Of a stretch of DNA of 64,000 nt, positions 8,292 to 17,600 are shown in pieces; the first letter of the stretch is position 1; each line of letters begins with the position of its first letter. Below the pieces are notes generated by a model, which did not search any database, was not told the DNA's origin, and worked only from the letters and a program-made list of their open reading frames with translations. The stretch spans positions 1,922,001-1,986,000 of the forward strand of contig NZ_CP073117.1 of assembly GCF_024205745.1 (NCBI RefSeq). Direction: 5' to 3'. A program made the position numbers and the translations under genes. This DNA comes from Neisseria subflava (GTDB lineage: Bacteria > Pseudomonadota > Gammaproteobacteria > Burkholderiales > Neisseriaceae).

Positions 8292-9857
8292 ATGACCCAA
8301 GACAAAATCCTTATTCTCGACTTCGGCTCGCAAGTTACCCAGCTGATCGCCCGCCGCGTGCGCGAAGCCCACGTTTATTGCGAACTGCATTCTTTCGACA
8401 TGCCTTTGGAAGAAATCAAAGCCTTCAACCCGAAAGGCATCATCCTCTCCGGCGGCCCTAATTCCGTTTACGAATCCGATTATCAAGCCGATACCGGTAT
8501 TTTTGATTTGGGCATTCCGGTCTTGGGCATCTGCTACGGCATGCAATTTATGGCGCACCACTTGGGCGGCGAAGTTACCCCGGGTAACCAACGCGAATTC
8601 GGTTATGCGCAAGTTAAAACCATCGATAGCGAGCTGACACGCGGCATTCAAGATGATGCTCCAAACACGCTCGACGTATGGATGAGCCATGGCGATAAAG
8701 TTTCCAAACTGCCTACCGGCTTCTCTGTCATCGGCGACACCCCGTCTTGCCCGATTGCCATGATGGAAAACGCTGAGAAACAATTCTACGGCATCCAATT
8801 CCACCCTGAAGTGACCCATACCAAACAAGGCCGCGCGTTGTTGAACCGCTTTGTCTTGGATATTTGCGGCGCACAACCCAGCTGGACCATGCCGAACTAC
8901 ATCGAAGAAGCCGTTGCCAAGATCCGCGAACAAGTCGGCAACGATGAAGTGATTTTAGGTTTGTCCGGCGGCGTGGACTCTTCCGTAGCGGCCGCGCTGA
9001 TTCACCGTGCCATCGGCGACCAACTGACCTGCGTGTTTGTTGACCACGGTCTGTTGCGTTTGAACGAAGGCAAAATGGTGATGGACATGTTTGCCCGCAA
9101 CTTGGGCGTACGCGTGATTCACGTTGATGCCGAAGAGCAGTTTTTGGCGAAACTTGCCGGCGTGACCGACCCAGAGAAAAAACGCAAAATCATCGGTGCG
9201 GAATTTATTGAAGTATTTGATGCTGAAGAGAAAAAACTCACCAACGCCAAATGGTTGGCGCAAGGTACGATTTACCCTGACGTAATCGAATCTGCAGGCG
9301 CAAAAACCAAAAAAGCCCACGCCATCAAATCCCACCACAACGTCGGCGGCCTGCCTGAAAACATGAAGCTCAAGCTGCTTGAGCCTTTGCGTGATTTGTT
9401 CAAAGACGAAGTGCGCGAATTGGGCGTCGCTTTGGGTCTGCCGCGTGAAATGGTGTACCGTCATCCGTTCCCGGGTCCCGGTTTGGGAGTGCGTATCTTG
9501 GGCGAAGTGAAAAAAGAATACGCCGACTTGCTCCGTCAAGCAGACGATATTTTCATTCAAGAATTGCGCAATACTACCGATGAAAACGGCACATCTTGGT
9601 ACGACCTGACCAGCCAAGCCTTTGCCGTATTCCTGCCTGTGAAATCCGTCGGCGTGATGGGCGACGGCCGCACATACGATTACGTCGTTGCCTTGCGTGC
9701 CGTGATTACCAGCGACTTTATGACTGCGCACTGGGCAGAGCTGCCATACTCGCTGCTCGGCCGCGTGTCCAACCGCATCATTAACGAAGTCAAAGGCATC
9801 AACCGCGTGGTTTACGATGTCAGTGGCAAACCGCCTGCCACGATTGAATGGGAATAA
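8292..9857 (+). CDS. guaA: GMP synthase (glutamine-hydrolysing)
   Basis: A 521-residue fusion of a class I glutamine amidotransferase and an ATP pyrophosphatase; it converts XMP to GMP. The amidotransferase nucleophile is Cys81 in GICYGMQ, with the His/Glu pair in FHPEVTHT near residue 175. The PP-loop [13 protein letters not shown] is near 223, and the C-terminal dimerisation block ends [18 protein letters not shown], the normal family terminus. Full length and intact. Monocistronic, bounded by uptake-sequence hairpins on both sides. Confidence 0.98.
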   Translation: MTQDKILILDFGSQVTQLIARRVREAHVYCELHSFDMPLEEIKAFNPKGIILSGGPNSVYESDYQADTGIFDLGIPVLGICYGMQFMAHHLGGEVTPGNQREFGYAQVKTIDSELTRGIQDDAPNTLDVWMSHGDKVSKLPTGFSVIGDTPSCPIAMMENAEKQFYGIQFHPEVTHTKQGRALLNRFVLDICGAQPSWTMPNYIEEAVAKIREQVGNDEVILGLSGGVDSSVAAALIHRAIGDQLTCVFVDHGLLRLNEGKMVMDMFARNLGVRVIHVDAEEQFLAKLAGVTDPEKKRKIIGAEFIEVFDAEEKKLTNAKWLAQGTIYPDVIESAGAKTKKAHAIKSHHNVGGLPENMKLKLLEPLRDLFKDEVRELGVALGLPREMVYRHPFPGPGLGVRILGEVKKEYADLLRQADDIFIQELRNTTDENGTSWYDLTSQAFAVFLPVKSVGVMGDGRTYDYVVALRAVITSDFMTAHWAELPYSLLGRVSNRIINEVKGINRVVYDVSGKPPATIEWE

Positions 9858-9868
9858 TCCCTAAATAA

Positions 9869-9909
9869 TAAAGGCCGTCTGAACAGATATTGTTCAGACG
9901 GCCTTTTTT
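9869..9909 (+). terminator. Uptake-sequence hairpin terminator after guaA
   Basis: AAAGGCCGTCTGAACA and TGTTCAGACGGCCTTTTTT form a perfect stem of about 16 bp with a T-run. Confidence 0.9.
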
Positions 9910-9991
9910 GCACTGATTAGCTTGGTTAACGCATACAATGAAATCAATCAGCAAGCTTTCCGTTAGCGGTTTAAGTAAACTCAGCAAATCC

Positions 9992-10864
9992 TTAATCAAT
10001 ATGGCCGAATTTGCCACTTTTGAAATCGCTGATGGCTTGTCGGATTTCTTCGGCAGTATTCATCACAAATGGGCCGTAACCGACTACGGGTTCATCAATT
10101 GGAACACCGGAAAGCAGCAAAATTTTGACTTCTTCGCTACCGGCTTTCACGCGCACTTTACCACCGGTTTGCTCAAAATTGACCAATTCTCCGGCTGTCG
10201 CCTGTTCTTTGCCATTAAACGTAACTGCTCCGCGCAGGATAACCATAGATAGATTGTGATTGTCGGGTACTTCCAATTCGGCTTCTTTATCGGCATGAAG
10301 CACAATATCCCAAACATTCATTTCAGTAAACGTATCTGCCGCACCTTTTACGCCGTTATGTTCGCCCGCAATCAGGCGTAAATAGCCGGCTTCGTCGGGA
10401 AATTCGACGACGGGAATATTCGCTTTGGCAAGATGTTGATAGCGTGGTGGGGTGTTTTTGTCTTTAGCCGGCAGGTTGACCCAGAGTTGCACCATTTCAA
10501 AGAGTCCGCCTTTTTTGCTGAAGTTTTCAGAGTGGAATTCTTCATGAATAATCCCTGAACCTGCAGTCATCCATTGCACGTCGCCTTCGTAAATAATGCC
10601 ACCACCGCCGCTGGAGTCGCGGTGTGCCACTTCGCCGTGGTAGGCGATGGTAACGGTTTCAAAGCCTTTGTGCGGATGCTGTCCGACACCGCGGGGGTTG
10701 TGCGTTTCGTTGGGTGCAAACTCATACGGTGCGGCATAGTCCAGCATCAGGAATGGATTGGTGCCGCGGTCGTCAGCCATGTGGGAGAACAAAGGTTGCA
10801 CGAGGAATCCGTTGCCTACCCAGTGTTGGCTGTCGGCTCGGTAGATTTGTTTGATGTTGCGCAT
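9992..10864 (-). CDS. Pirin family bicupin protein
   Basis: 290 residues from ATG 10864 (MRNIKQIYRADSQHWVG), preceded by AGGAAC. The N-terminal cupin has the pirin metal-site pattern HPHKGFETVTIAYHGEVAHRDS, then WMTAGSGIIHEEFHSE and the C-terminal pirin domain. Bacterial pirins may bind Fe or act as quercetin 2,3-dioxygenase in vitro; the in vivo role is usually unknown. It is divergent from the HxlR regulator gene with 133 bp between, an arrangement suggesting that the regulator controls it. An uptake-sequence hairpin lies in the shared intergenic space. Confidence 0.9.
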   Translation of the reverse strand: MRNIKQIYRADSQHWVGNGFLVQPLFSHMADDRGTNPFLMLDYAAPYEFAPNETHNPRGVGQHPHKGFETVTIAYHGEVAHRDSSGGGGIIYEGDVQWMTAGSGIIHEEFHSENFSKKGGLFEMVQLWVNLPAKDKNTPPRYQHLAKANIPVVEFPDEAGYLRLIAGEHNGVKGAADTFTEMNVWDIVLHADKEAELEVPDNHNLSMVILRGAVTFNGKEQATAGELVNFEQTGGKVRVKAGSEEVKILLLSGVPIDEPVVGYGPFVMNTAEEIRQAISDFKSGKFGHID

Positions 10865-10885
10865 GATAAAGTTCCTTCTTTTTAT

Positions 10886-10915
10886 GGCCGTCTGAAGCCT
10901 TTCAGACGGCCTTTT
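10886..10915. terminator. Uptake-sequence inverted pair in the pirin/hxlR intergenic region
   Basis: GGCCGTCTGAAG and TTCAGACGGCC with a short loop, lying between divergent starts. A terminator role here is doubtful; it may only serve DNA uptake or form a hairpin in the pirin leader. Confidence 0.6.
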
Positions 10916-10941
10916 GTTACAGAATGCTTGTATTATAGGGG

Positions 10942-10963
10942 GTACAAACTTTATAACAAGTAC
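10942..10963. promoter_or_regulatory. Candidate HxlR operator with paired GTAC ends
   Basis: A 22-bp site begins and ends with GTAC (10942-10945 and 10960-10963) around an AT-rich core. It lies 35 bp before the HxlR start codon and 78 bp before the pirin start. The arms match only in the GTAC core, so this is a suggestion from position and symmetry. Confidence 0.35.
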
Positions 10964-10997
10964 GCACATTTTTTATACTGTGGTTTGGAGATTTTGT

Positions 10998-11348
10998 ATG
11001 TCGGAAACAGAACACGCACACGGCTCTTGCTGTCCGGTTGTCAATACTTTGGATATTATCGGCGGTAAATGGAAGGTATTGATTTTATATTATTTAAATG
11101 AAGAAACCCGTCGCTTCAATGAGTTACAGCGTTTGTTGGCAGGTATTACCCAGCGGATGCTGACGCTGCAGCTGCGCGAATTGGAAAACGACGGTATCGT
11201 TCATCGGGAAGTGTATCCGCAGGTACCGCCGAAGGTAGAATATTCGTTGACTGAGTTTGGACGGACGCTGATGCCTGTGATCGAAGCCATGCACCGTTGG
11301 GGCGAACAATATGCTGCGGAATGTGTGAAACATAAAAAGCAGCCGTAG
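10998..11348 (+). CDS. HxlR-family winged helix transcriptional regulator
   Basis: 116 residues from ATG 10998, with GGAG about 8 bases upstream. The core is a MarR-like winged helix: [18 protein letters not shown], then [51 protein letters not shown], the conserved HxlR signature. Two adjacent cysteines before the domain (SCCPVVNTL) occupy the place where redox- or electrophile-sensing members of this family keep their conserved Cys. It probably regulates itself and the divergent pirin gene, and may sense reactive species. The regulatory target is inferred from arrangement only. Confidence 0.9.
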   Translation: MSETEHAHGSCCPVVNTLDIIGGKWKVLILYYLNEETRRFNELQRLLAGITQRMLTLQLRELENDGIVHREVYPQVPPKVEYSLTEFGRTLMPVIEAMHRWGEQYAAECVKHKKQP

Positions 11349-11386
11349 GCTTATGCTTTTATGGTTATGATATTGATGAAGGCTTT

Positions 11387-11440
11387 AAGGCCGTCTGAAC
11401 AGGCGTGATTCATGGTTTCACGCTTATTCAGACGGCCTTA
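11387..11440. terminator. Bidirectional uptake-sequence hairpin between hxlR and gloB
   Basis: TAAGGCCGTCTGAA and TTCAGACGGCCTTA are separated by an inner stem CGTGA/TCACG. The genes on either side converge. Confidence 0.8.
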
Positions 11441-11461
11441 TTCTTTGGGGGCTAAGCCCAA

Positions 11462-12211
11462 TCAAAATTGATTTTTCAATTCACGCAAAGCGGCGAAGAC
11501 TTCGAGTTCGCTGTTTAATTTTCGTCCGCTCAATTCTTCGGCGCGTGCCCGAACTTGGGGCAGGTGTACGCGGAAAAACGGATTAACTTTGCGTTCGTGC
11601 GCCAGGCTGACAGGCAGTGTCGGCGTGTGTTCGGCTGCGGCCAAGGCCGTCTGAATGTCGGCATTGTCCGGCTCGATATGCTGGGCAAAGCGCAGATTGG
11701 AGGCGGTGTATTCGTGCGCCGGATAAAACAGCGTTTCCTCGGGCAACTGGTTGAATCGGTGGAAGCTGTCGTAAAGCTGCTCGATTGTGCCTGTAAATAC
11801 GCGGCCGCAACCGGCGGAGAACAAGGTATCGCCGCAGAAAACGTGCAGGCCGTCTGAATTTTCCAGCAGATAGCTGATATGGCGGTCGGTATGGCCGGGG
11901 GTTGCCCAAACGGTGATCAAGCCTTCGCCAAACGGGAACTGCGTACCTGCGGTAACGGTATGCGTCGCCACGTCGATGTCGCTTTCGCCATAGATTGGGG
12001 ATTCCAAAAAGCCGTGGAACAGGCTTTTTGCGCCACCGGTATGGTCGGGGTGCGGATGGGTAATCCATGTTTGCGCCAGCATCAGGCGGTTGTGGACGAG
12101 AAATTTCAAAACGGGTGTGGCATCGGACGGATCGACGCAGGCGGCATGGTTGCCTTCTTGAATCATCCAGATGTAGTTGTCGTTTAGGGCTTGGATTGGC
12201 GTGATTTTCAT
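11462..12211 (-). CDS. gloB: Hydroxyacylglutathione hydrolase (glyoxalase II)
   Basis: A 249-residue metallo-beta-lactamase-fold thioesterase that splits S-lactoylglutathione to lactate and glutathione. The metal motif THxHxDH appears as THPHPDHTGG near residue 57. Further ligands lie in TPGHTDRH and CGDTLFSAGCGR, and the glutathione-binding tail is NPFFRVHLP. An uptake sequence within the gene is translated as NSDGLH. The length is normal. Together with gshA at 32 kb it belongs to the glutathione-dependent methylglyoxal detoxification route. Confidence 0.95.
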   Translation of the reverse strand: MKITPIQALNDNYIWMIQEGNHAACVDPSDATPVLKFLVHNRLMLAQTWITHPHPDHTGGAKSLFHGFLESPIYGESDIDVATHTVTAGTQFPFGEGLITVWATPGHTDRHISYLLENSDGLHVFCGDTLFSAGCGRVFTGTIEQLYDSFHRFNQLPEETLFYPAHEYTASNLRFAQHIEPDNADIQTALAAAEHTPTLPVSLAHERKVNPFFRVHLPQVRARAEELSGRKLNSELEVFAALRELKNQF

Positions 12212-12234
12212 ATGCTTTCTTCTGGTTTGGGGTT

Positions 12235-13320
12235 TCAGACGGCCTCTAAATAATCTTTGATATTCGGGCTTTGGCCGAACACGGCTTCATGGGCTTGATG
12301 GATGCACAGTCGGTTGAACAGCAATCTTTGGGTTTGGTTGCCGTCGATAATCCGCACTTGGCCTTGCAGTTTGGGCGCGTCGTGATGAAAGGTATTTTTA
12401 AACGCGTGCCAACGGTCGGTTTGCAGATGGACGACGGCAAACATATCGTGCGAGATATTAACGCCGACACTGAATAGCTTGGTCGAGGCTTGCAGGCAGA
12501 AACTGCTGTCGCCAAACAGGCACAGCCCCGTATTTTCCGGATAGCGGAACAATTCGATTTTCACAGCTTCGGGTTCGGCAAAGATATTACAAAACAACCG
12601 TTCAAACAGCGACGGCTGCGCTACGCCTTCGCTCAACATACCGTAAAGTCCGCCCAGCCAATCGACATAGCCGAGAAAGGTGAAACGGTAGTCCTGCATA
12701 ATGGCTTCGATACGCTTGGGGTCGCGTTTGCTGATCAAGCGGACAAATTCAAAACCGACTTCCGGCAACCGTGCCCGAAGTGTTTGGTGCAGGCGGTGGG
12801 CAAACAGGTTTTTATGGTTGTGCGGATTGCGCAGAATGCCGAGGAACTTCAGCCGCAATATTCGCCACAAGGCATCCGGTACTTTGACGGTATCGGCATT
12901 TGCCGTAGGTGTTTTCAGACGGCCTGCAGGTAAGGTGCGCAGGTGGTTGCAGGCCTCTTCGTAGCCGCTTTCATGACGGTTGAACCAGCTTTCCAGATTG
13001 TATTGGTTGGCGGAGTCTTCGACAAAGGTCAGCGTATAGAGGTTTTTCGCTGCTAAGTTGCCGATGATGTTGACGCTTATCGCTTCGCTGCGGTTTTGTT
13101 CTTTAACGCGGGCTTTTTTGCCAGTATGGAACATAGACAGCGGCAAGCGGTAAACGTTTTGGTTTTGCGGGCTGACCTGCGGATTATGCGCGTGCTGCCG
13201 CTGCTCGGTTTGGGCGATGAAGTGGTGTTCCTTCGTCGGATTCGCGGTCAACAGGGCGTAAGGCTTTTCTCCGCATTCGGAAAATTCGCAATCGCTGAGG
13301 ATAAAGGCTTGTCGAGTCAT
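12235..13320 (-). CDS. Hypothetical protein, 361 residues
   Basis: I do not recognise this protein with confidence. An N-terminal EHHFIAQTEQRQHAH segment faintly recalls DUF4238-type proteins (HHYIPQ-like start), and the body is helical with many aromatic residues and no signal peptide or membrane segment. A WHAFKN and a HHDAPK segment lie near the C-terminus. Its stop codon is supplied by an uptake sequence (GAG GCC GTC TGA, read EAV-stop), and a second one is read AGRLKT in the middle. It lies 23 bases downstream of the gloB start on the same strand, so gloB may be its co-transcribed follower. Base composition is like the neighbours. Confidence 0.7.
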   Translation of the reverse strand: MTRQAFILSDCEFSECGEKPYALLTANPTKEHHFIAQTEQRQHAHNPQVSPQNQNVYRLPLSMFHTGKKARVKEQNRSEAISVNIIGNLAAKNLYTLTFVEDSANQYNLESWFNRHESGYEEACNHLRTLPAGRLKTPTANADTVKVPDALWRILRLKFLGILRNPHNHKNLFAHRLHQTLRARLPEVGFEFVRLISKRDPKRIEAIMQDYRFTFLGYVDWLGGLYGMLSEGVAQPSLFERLFCNIFAEPEAVKIELFRYPENTGLCLFGDSSFCLQASTKLFSVGVNISHDMFAVVHLQTDRWHAFKNTFHHDAPKLQGQVRIIDGNQTQRLLFNRLCIHQAHEAVFGQSPNIKDYLEAV

Positions 13321-13378
13321 AATGTCAGAAAAGGCCGTCTGAATATGTCGATTATAGTTTAAAAGTGAGAATTATACA

Positions 13379-13480
13379 GAATGACGGCGACGGGTTTGGT
13401 CTTTACACGCAAAAGGACACAAAAAGGTCGTCTGAAAACAAATATAGCGTGGTTCGCTAAATCGTTTTCAGACGACCTTA
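13379..13480. repeat. Direct repeat copy 1 flanking the HNH nuclease gene, with terminator hairpin
   Basis: A 102-bp block running from GAATGACGGCG through ACGCAAAAGGACA to the hairpin GGTCGTCTGAAAAC...GTTTTCAGACGACC. It recurs at 14493-14592 in the same orientation with about fifteen differences and a 2-bp gap. The hairpin part would terminate transcription leaving the HNH gene. Confidence 0.85.
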
Positions 13481-13504
13481 AATCAACGGATTGTTCAACA
13501 CTAT

Positions 13505-14323
13505 TCATTCTTCTTTTTGGAAGACATGGTTGCGGTGATACTCGAAATATTTTTTGCTTTTCGGTCGAATTTTCAATTTCATATCGGGAGAAATTCCAAG
13601 CCGCTTTTGATTTCCCGGATCGATTTTTGGACTGATTTTTATCATACCGTCGGGATCAAACGTAATCAGTCCTTTATCGAATAATCTGTCTATATTGGGT
13701 GCGAGCATCAGACCATTGAAGGGATCTAACCGCTCTTCATTATTGCACTTGCTCCAAGGTTTGATATGGCTGGCAATGAGTAAAGACTCGATATCTAGAC
13801 CTGTCAGTGGACAGCTCGGATATAGTTTGAATACGTCTTGCCGGAATTGATTTTGCCCTCTGCGGACTTTTATTAAGCTTTTTAGTTCGGTTTGCTTTTC
13901 TGGGCTAGTTTCGGAGGCTAAACGGTTTTCGAGTTCAGCTATATTTTTTCCTAAGTGTGGGATAGAAGTTGTGTAAAAATTTGGTTCTTCAGTTAGCCAA
14001 GCTGTATTTTCTTCGTCTAATTCCTTTTTAAAACAAGCTTTACATCTATTTTCTCTATCATATTCATTCCAACTCCATTTTCTGAGTCTCTCTCGGGAGT
14101 TGGAACAAACTTTAAAATAATCTGAACCTTTTGTTGTCCAATTTTCGCCTTTTTTTTCAGTTGGAAAGCTGCCACAACCACTACTAGCTTTGTGCAACAT
14201 AGGGTATATAGGTTTGGTTTTACCTTTGTTTATGTTTAGTACAAAACCATTTTGGTTGTTCTCAATCCATTCAATAAATTCATCATCATTCGGCATGTTT
14301 TTAAAAATTACTATGTCAGACAT
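13505..14323 (-). CDS. HNH endonuclease
   Basis: 272 residues from ATG 14323, behind GGAG; an in-frame TTG at 14335 is less likely. The C-terminal half holds an HNH_2-type nuclease domain: VRRGQNQFRQDVFKLYPSCPLTGL, then the catalytic-like ASHIKPW and the NGLMLAPNIDRLFDKGLITF block. The N-terminal half contains scattered Cys residues (CSNSRERLRKW, NRCKACFKKEL) that could bind zinc. No methyltransferase lies next to it, so it is a solitary nuclease, perhaps a type IV or modification-dependent enzyme or an orphan. It is AT-richer than its neighbours and bracketed by direct repeats, which suggests transfer. Confidence 0.85.
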   Translation of the reverse strand: MSDIVIFKNMPNDDEFIEWIENNQNGFVLNINKGKTKPIYPMLHKASSGCGSFPTEKKGENWTTKGSDYFKVCSNSRERLRKWSWNEYDRENRCKACFKKELDEENTAWLTEEPNFYTTSIPHLGKNIAELENRLASETSPEKQTELKSLIKVRRGQNQFRQDVFKLYPSCPLTGLDIESLLIASHIKPWSKCNNEERLDPFNGLMLAPNIDRLFDKGLITFDPDGMIKISPKIDPGNQKRLGISPDMKLKIRPKSKKYFEYHRNHVFQKEE

Positions 14324-14396
14324 AAGTTTCTCCAAATCTTTTCTATAAATTTAATTAAGTGTATTTGTATATAGGTTCGGGACAAAAAAATCTAGT

Positions 14397-14499
14397 CCGT
14401 CATTCCCGCGCAGGCGGGAATCCAGAAGTTTGGATTTACAGTAATCTTTAAATATTTCTGAAATGCAGGGGTCTGGATTCCCGCCTGCGCGGGAATGAC
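14397..14499. repeat. NIME: paired dRS3 repeats
   Basis: Two inverted dRS3 copies (ATTCCCGCGCAGGCGGGAAT at 14402-14421 and its counterpart at 14478-14497) enclose a mosaic-type spacer with TCCAGAAGTTTGGATTT and AATGCAGGGGTCTGGA. This matches neisserial intergenic mosaic elements. dRS3 repeats are known targets for filamentous phage integration. It lies immediately next to direct repeat copy 2. Confidence 0.9.
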
Positions 14500-14592
14500 G
14501 GCGGTCGGCTCGGTCTTATACGCAAAAGAACATATAAAGGTCGTCTGAAAACGAATATAGCAGAATCCGCTAAATCGTTTTCAGACGACCTT
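14493..14592. repeat. Direct repeat copy 2 flanking the HNH nuclease gene; also purL terminator
   Basis: The block is GAATGACGGCG, TATACGCAAAAGAACAT, then the hairpin GGTCGTCTGAAAACGA...TCGTTTTCAGACGACC with a following T-run. It is nearly the same as 13379-13480. Its hairpin lies directly after the purL stop. Confidence 0.85.
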
Positions 14593-14624
14593 TTCTTTAA
14601 AGCCGAATCAAATCGACCTGCCGG

Positions 14625-17600
14625 TTAACCCAAAGCCTTCCTTGCTCCGGCGAAGAGGCGGTACCAGCCGGACAGTTCCGTCCAGTCTTCCGGTTTCCAG
14701 CTCATTTGTGCGGCGCGGTATACGCGTTCCGGATGCGGCATCATGATGGTAACGCGGCCGTCGGCGTTGGTCACACCGGCAATACCTTGAGGCGAGCCGT
14801 TAGGGTTGAGCGGATAAGTTTGGGTCACTTGGTTTTGACCGTCCACATATTGCAACGCAATGCCCAAATCGGCGGAAATATTGCCACCGTGAAGCGCGAA
14901 GTCGGCGCGGCCTTCGCCGTGGCTGACCACGACAGGCAGGCTGGAGCCTTGCATTTCGTTCAGGATCAGGGAGGCTGATTTGGGGACGTGAACCATGCTC
15001 AGGCGCGCTTCAAACTGTTCGCTCAAGTTGCGTTTGAATTTAGGCCATGCTTCTGCGCCCGGGATAATCTCGGCAAGGTTGCTGACCATTTGACAGCCGT
15101 TGCACACGCCCAATGTCAGCGTGTTCGGATCGGCAAAGAAAGCGGCAAATTGGTCGCGCAGAGCAGGGTGGAACAGAATCGATTTTGCCCAGCCTTCGCC
15201 TGCACCAAGTACGTCGCCGTAGCTGAAGCCGCCGCACGCCGCCAGCATTTTGAAGTCGGCAAGGTGGACGCGGCCCGCCATCAGGTCGGACATATGCACG
15301 TCGTAGGCATCGAAACCGGCGCGGGTGAAGGCGGCTGCCATTTCGATTTGCCCGTTTACGCCCTGTTCGCGCAGGATGGCGATTTTGGGTTTTGCTCCGC
15401 TGTTGATGAACGGCGCGGCGATGTCTTCGTTTACATCAAACTTCACGTCGGCAAACAATGCGCTGCGTTCGTTGTCGCCAATCAGGGCAAACTCGCTGTC
15501 TGCGCAGGCAGGGTTGTCACGCAGGCGTTGGATGGCGTGGCTGGTTTCCTGCCATGCACGTTGCAGGTCGGCGCGGTTTTGTCTCAATACGATGCCTGTC
15601 TGATTGCGGATAACGATTTTCTCGTCAGTACCGATGGTTGCAACGGTATGCAGTGCCAAATCAGCTTCTTTAAACAAGGCTTCTACGGCTGCTACATCTT
15701 GTTTGGCAATTTGAATCACTGCGCCCAGCTCTTCATTGAACAATGCGCGGATGCTGGCTTCGTTGACATCGGCTTGGTTGGCAACCAGCGAGGTCAAATC
15801 CACATTCAAGCCGCACCGCGCAGCAAACGCCATTTCTACCAATGTGGCAAACAAGCCGCCGTCGCTGCGGTCATGGTATGCCAAGAGTTTGTCTTCGGCG
15901 ACAAGCTGTTGAATCACGTTGTAGAAGCCTTTCAGACGGCCTGTATCGTCTAAATCAGGCGCATCGCCGGTCATGTTGTTGTAAACCTGACCGAACGCGG
16001 AGCCGCCCATACGCGCTTTGCCGAAGCCCAAATCGATAAACAGCAATACGCTGTCTTCGACGTTTTTCAACTCAGGCGTAACAGTCTTGCGTACGTCTTC
16101 CACTGGCGCAAACGCGGAGATAATCAGGCTCAACGGCGAAACAACGGATTTTTTCTCTTCGCCATCCTGCCACACGGTTTTCATCGACAAGCTGTCTTTG
16201 CCCACGGGAATGCTCAAATCCAATGCTTGACAGGCTTTAGAAACTGCTTCAACGGTGCGGTAGAGTTTTTCGTCTTCGCCTTCGTTGCCGCATGCCGCCA
16301 TCCAGTTGGCGGAAAGTTTGATGTTGCCGATGTCGCCGATATTGACCGCAGCGATGTTGGTGATGGCTTCGCCGACGCACATTCTGCCCGAAGCAGGCGC
16401 GTCAAACAGGGCGACGGTCGGTTTTTCGCCCATAGACATCGCTTCGCCGCGATAGGTATTGAAGCCCATCATGGTAACGGCGCAGTCGGCTACGGGGTTT
16501 GGTATTTGCCGACCATTTGGTCGCGGTGGGTCATGCCGCCGACGCTGCGGTCGCCGATGGTAATCAGGAAGTTTTTAGCGGCTACGGTGGGCAGGCGCAA
16601 AACACGGTAGGCGGCTTCGGTAATGTCGATATTGCCGGCGTTAAACGGTTTTTCAGACGGCGTAACCGTTTTGTCGGTGCGCGTGGTTTTAGGCGGTTTG
16701 CCGAGCAAAACGTTCAACGGCAAATCGACGGGGTTGTTGGAGAACAAATCGTCGCGTACTTTCAAATGGCCGTCGTCGGTCGCCGTACCGACTACGGCAA
16801 ACGGGCAGCGTTCGCGTTCGCAGATGGCGCGGAAGGTCTCCAAATCTTTTTCTAAAATGGACAATACATAACGTTCTTGCGATTCGTTACACCAAATCTG
16901 CAATGGATTGAGGCCGTGTTCTTCCAGCGGCACTTCGCGCAGCTTGAATACCGCGCCGCGTCCGGCATCGTTGACGAGTTCGGGGAAGGCGTTGGACAAG
17001 CCGCCTGCGCCGACGTCGTGGATGGAGATAATCGGGTTTTTGTCGCCAAGCTGCCAGCAACGGTCGATGACCTCTTGCGCGCGACGTTCGATTTCAGGGT
17101 TGCCGCGTTGTACGGAGTTGAAGTCCAAAGACGCATCGTTCGTGCCGGTATTCATGGATGAAGCCGCGCCACCACCCAAGCCGATAAGCATACCCGGGCC
17201 GCCCAGTTGGATCAGCAGTGCGCCTTCGGGGATTTCGTCTTTGTGTGTTTGTTGTGCCTGAATGCTGCCCAAGCCGCCGGCAATCATAATCGGTTTGTGG
17301 TAGCCGCGAACCTGACCGTCGAATTTTTCTTCAAAGGTACGGAAGTAGCCCAAGAGGTTCGGACGGCCGAATTCGTTGTTGAACGCTGCGCCGCCAATCG
17401 GACCTTCAATCATGATGTCTAAAGGGGAAGCAATATGGCCGGGTTTGCCGTAGGCTTGTTCCCAAGGCTGCTCCAAGCCAGGGATATTCAGGTTGGAGAC
17501 GGTAAAGCCGGTCAAGCCTGCTTTCGGACGCGAGCCTTTGCCTGTTGCGCCTTCATCGCGGATTTCACCGCCCGCGCCCGTCGCCGCACCGGCAAACGGC

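Noticed and set aside
8244-8933. 229-codon open frame antisense to the guaA amidotransferase domain
   Set aside because: Shadow of guaA; no ribosome site or domain.
13379-14592. Repeated hairpin units as part of a CRISPR array
   Set aside because: Only two copies about 1.1 kb apart with a gene between; no regular spacers. No CRISPR array was seen anywhere in the window.
14988-15953. 321-codon open frame antisense to purL
   Set aside because: Antisense shadow; it overlaps the amidotransferase part of purL completely.
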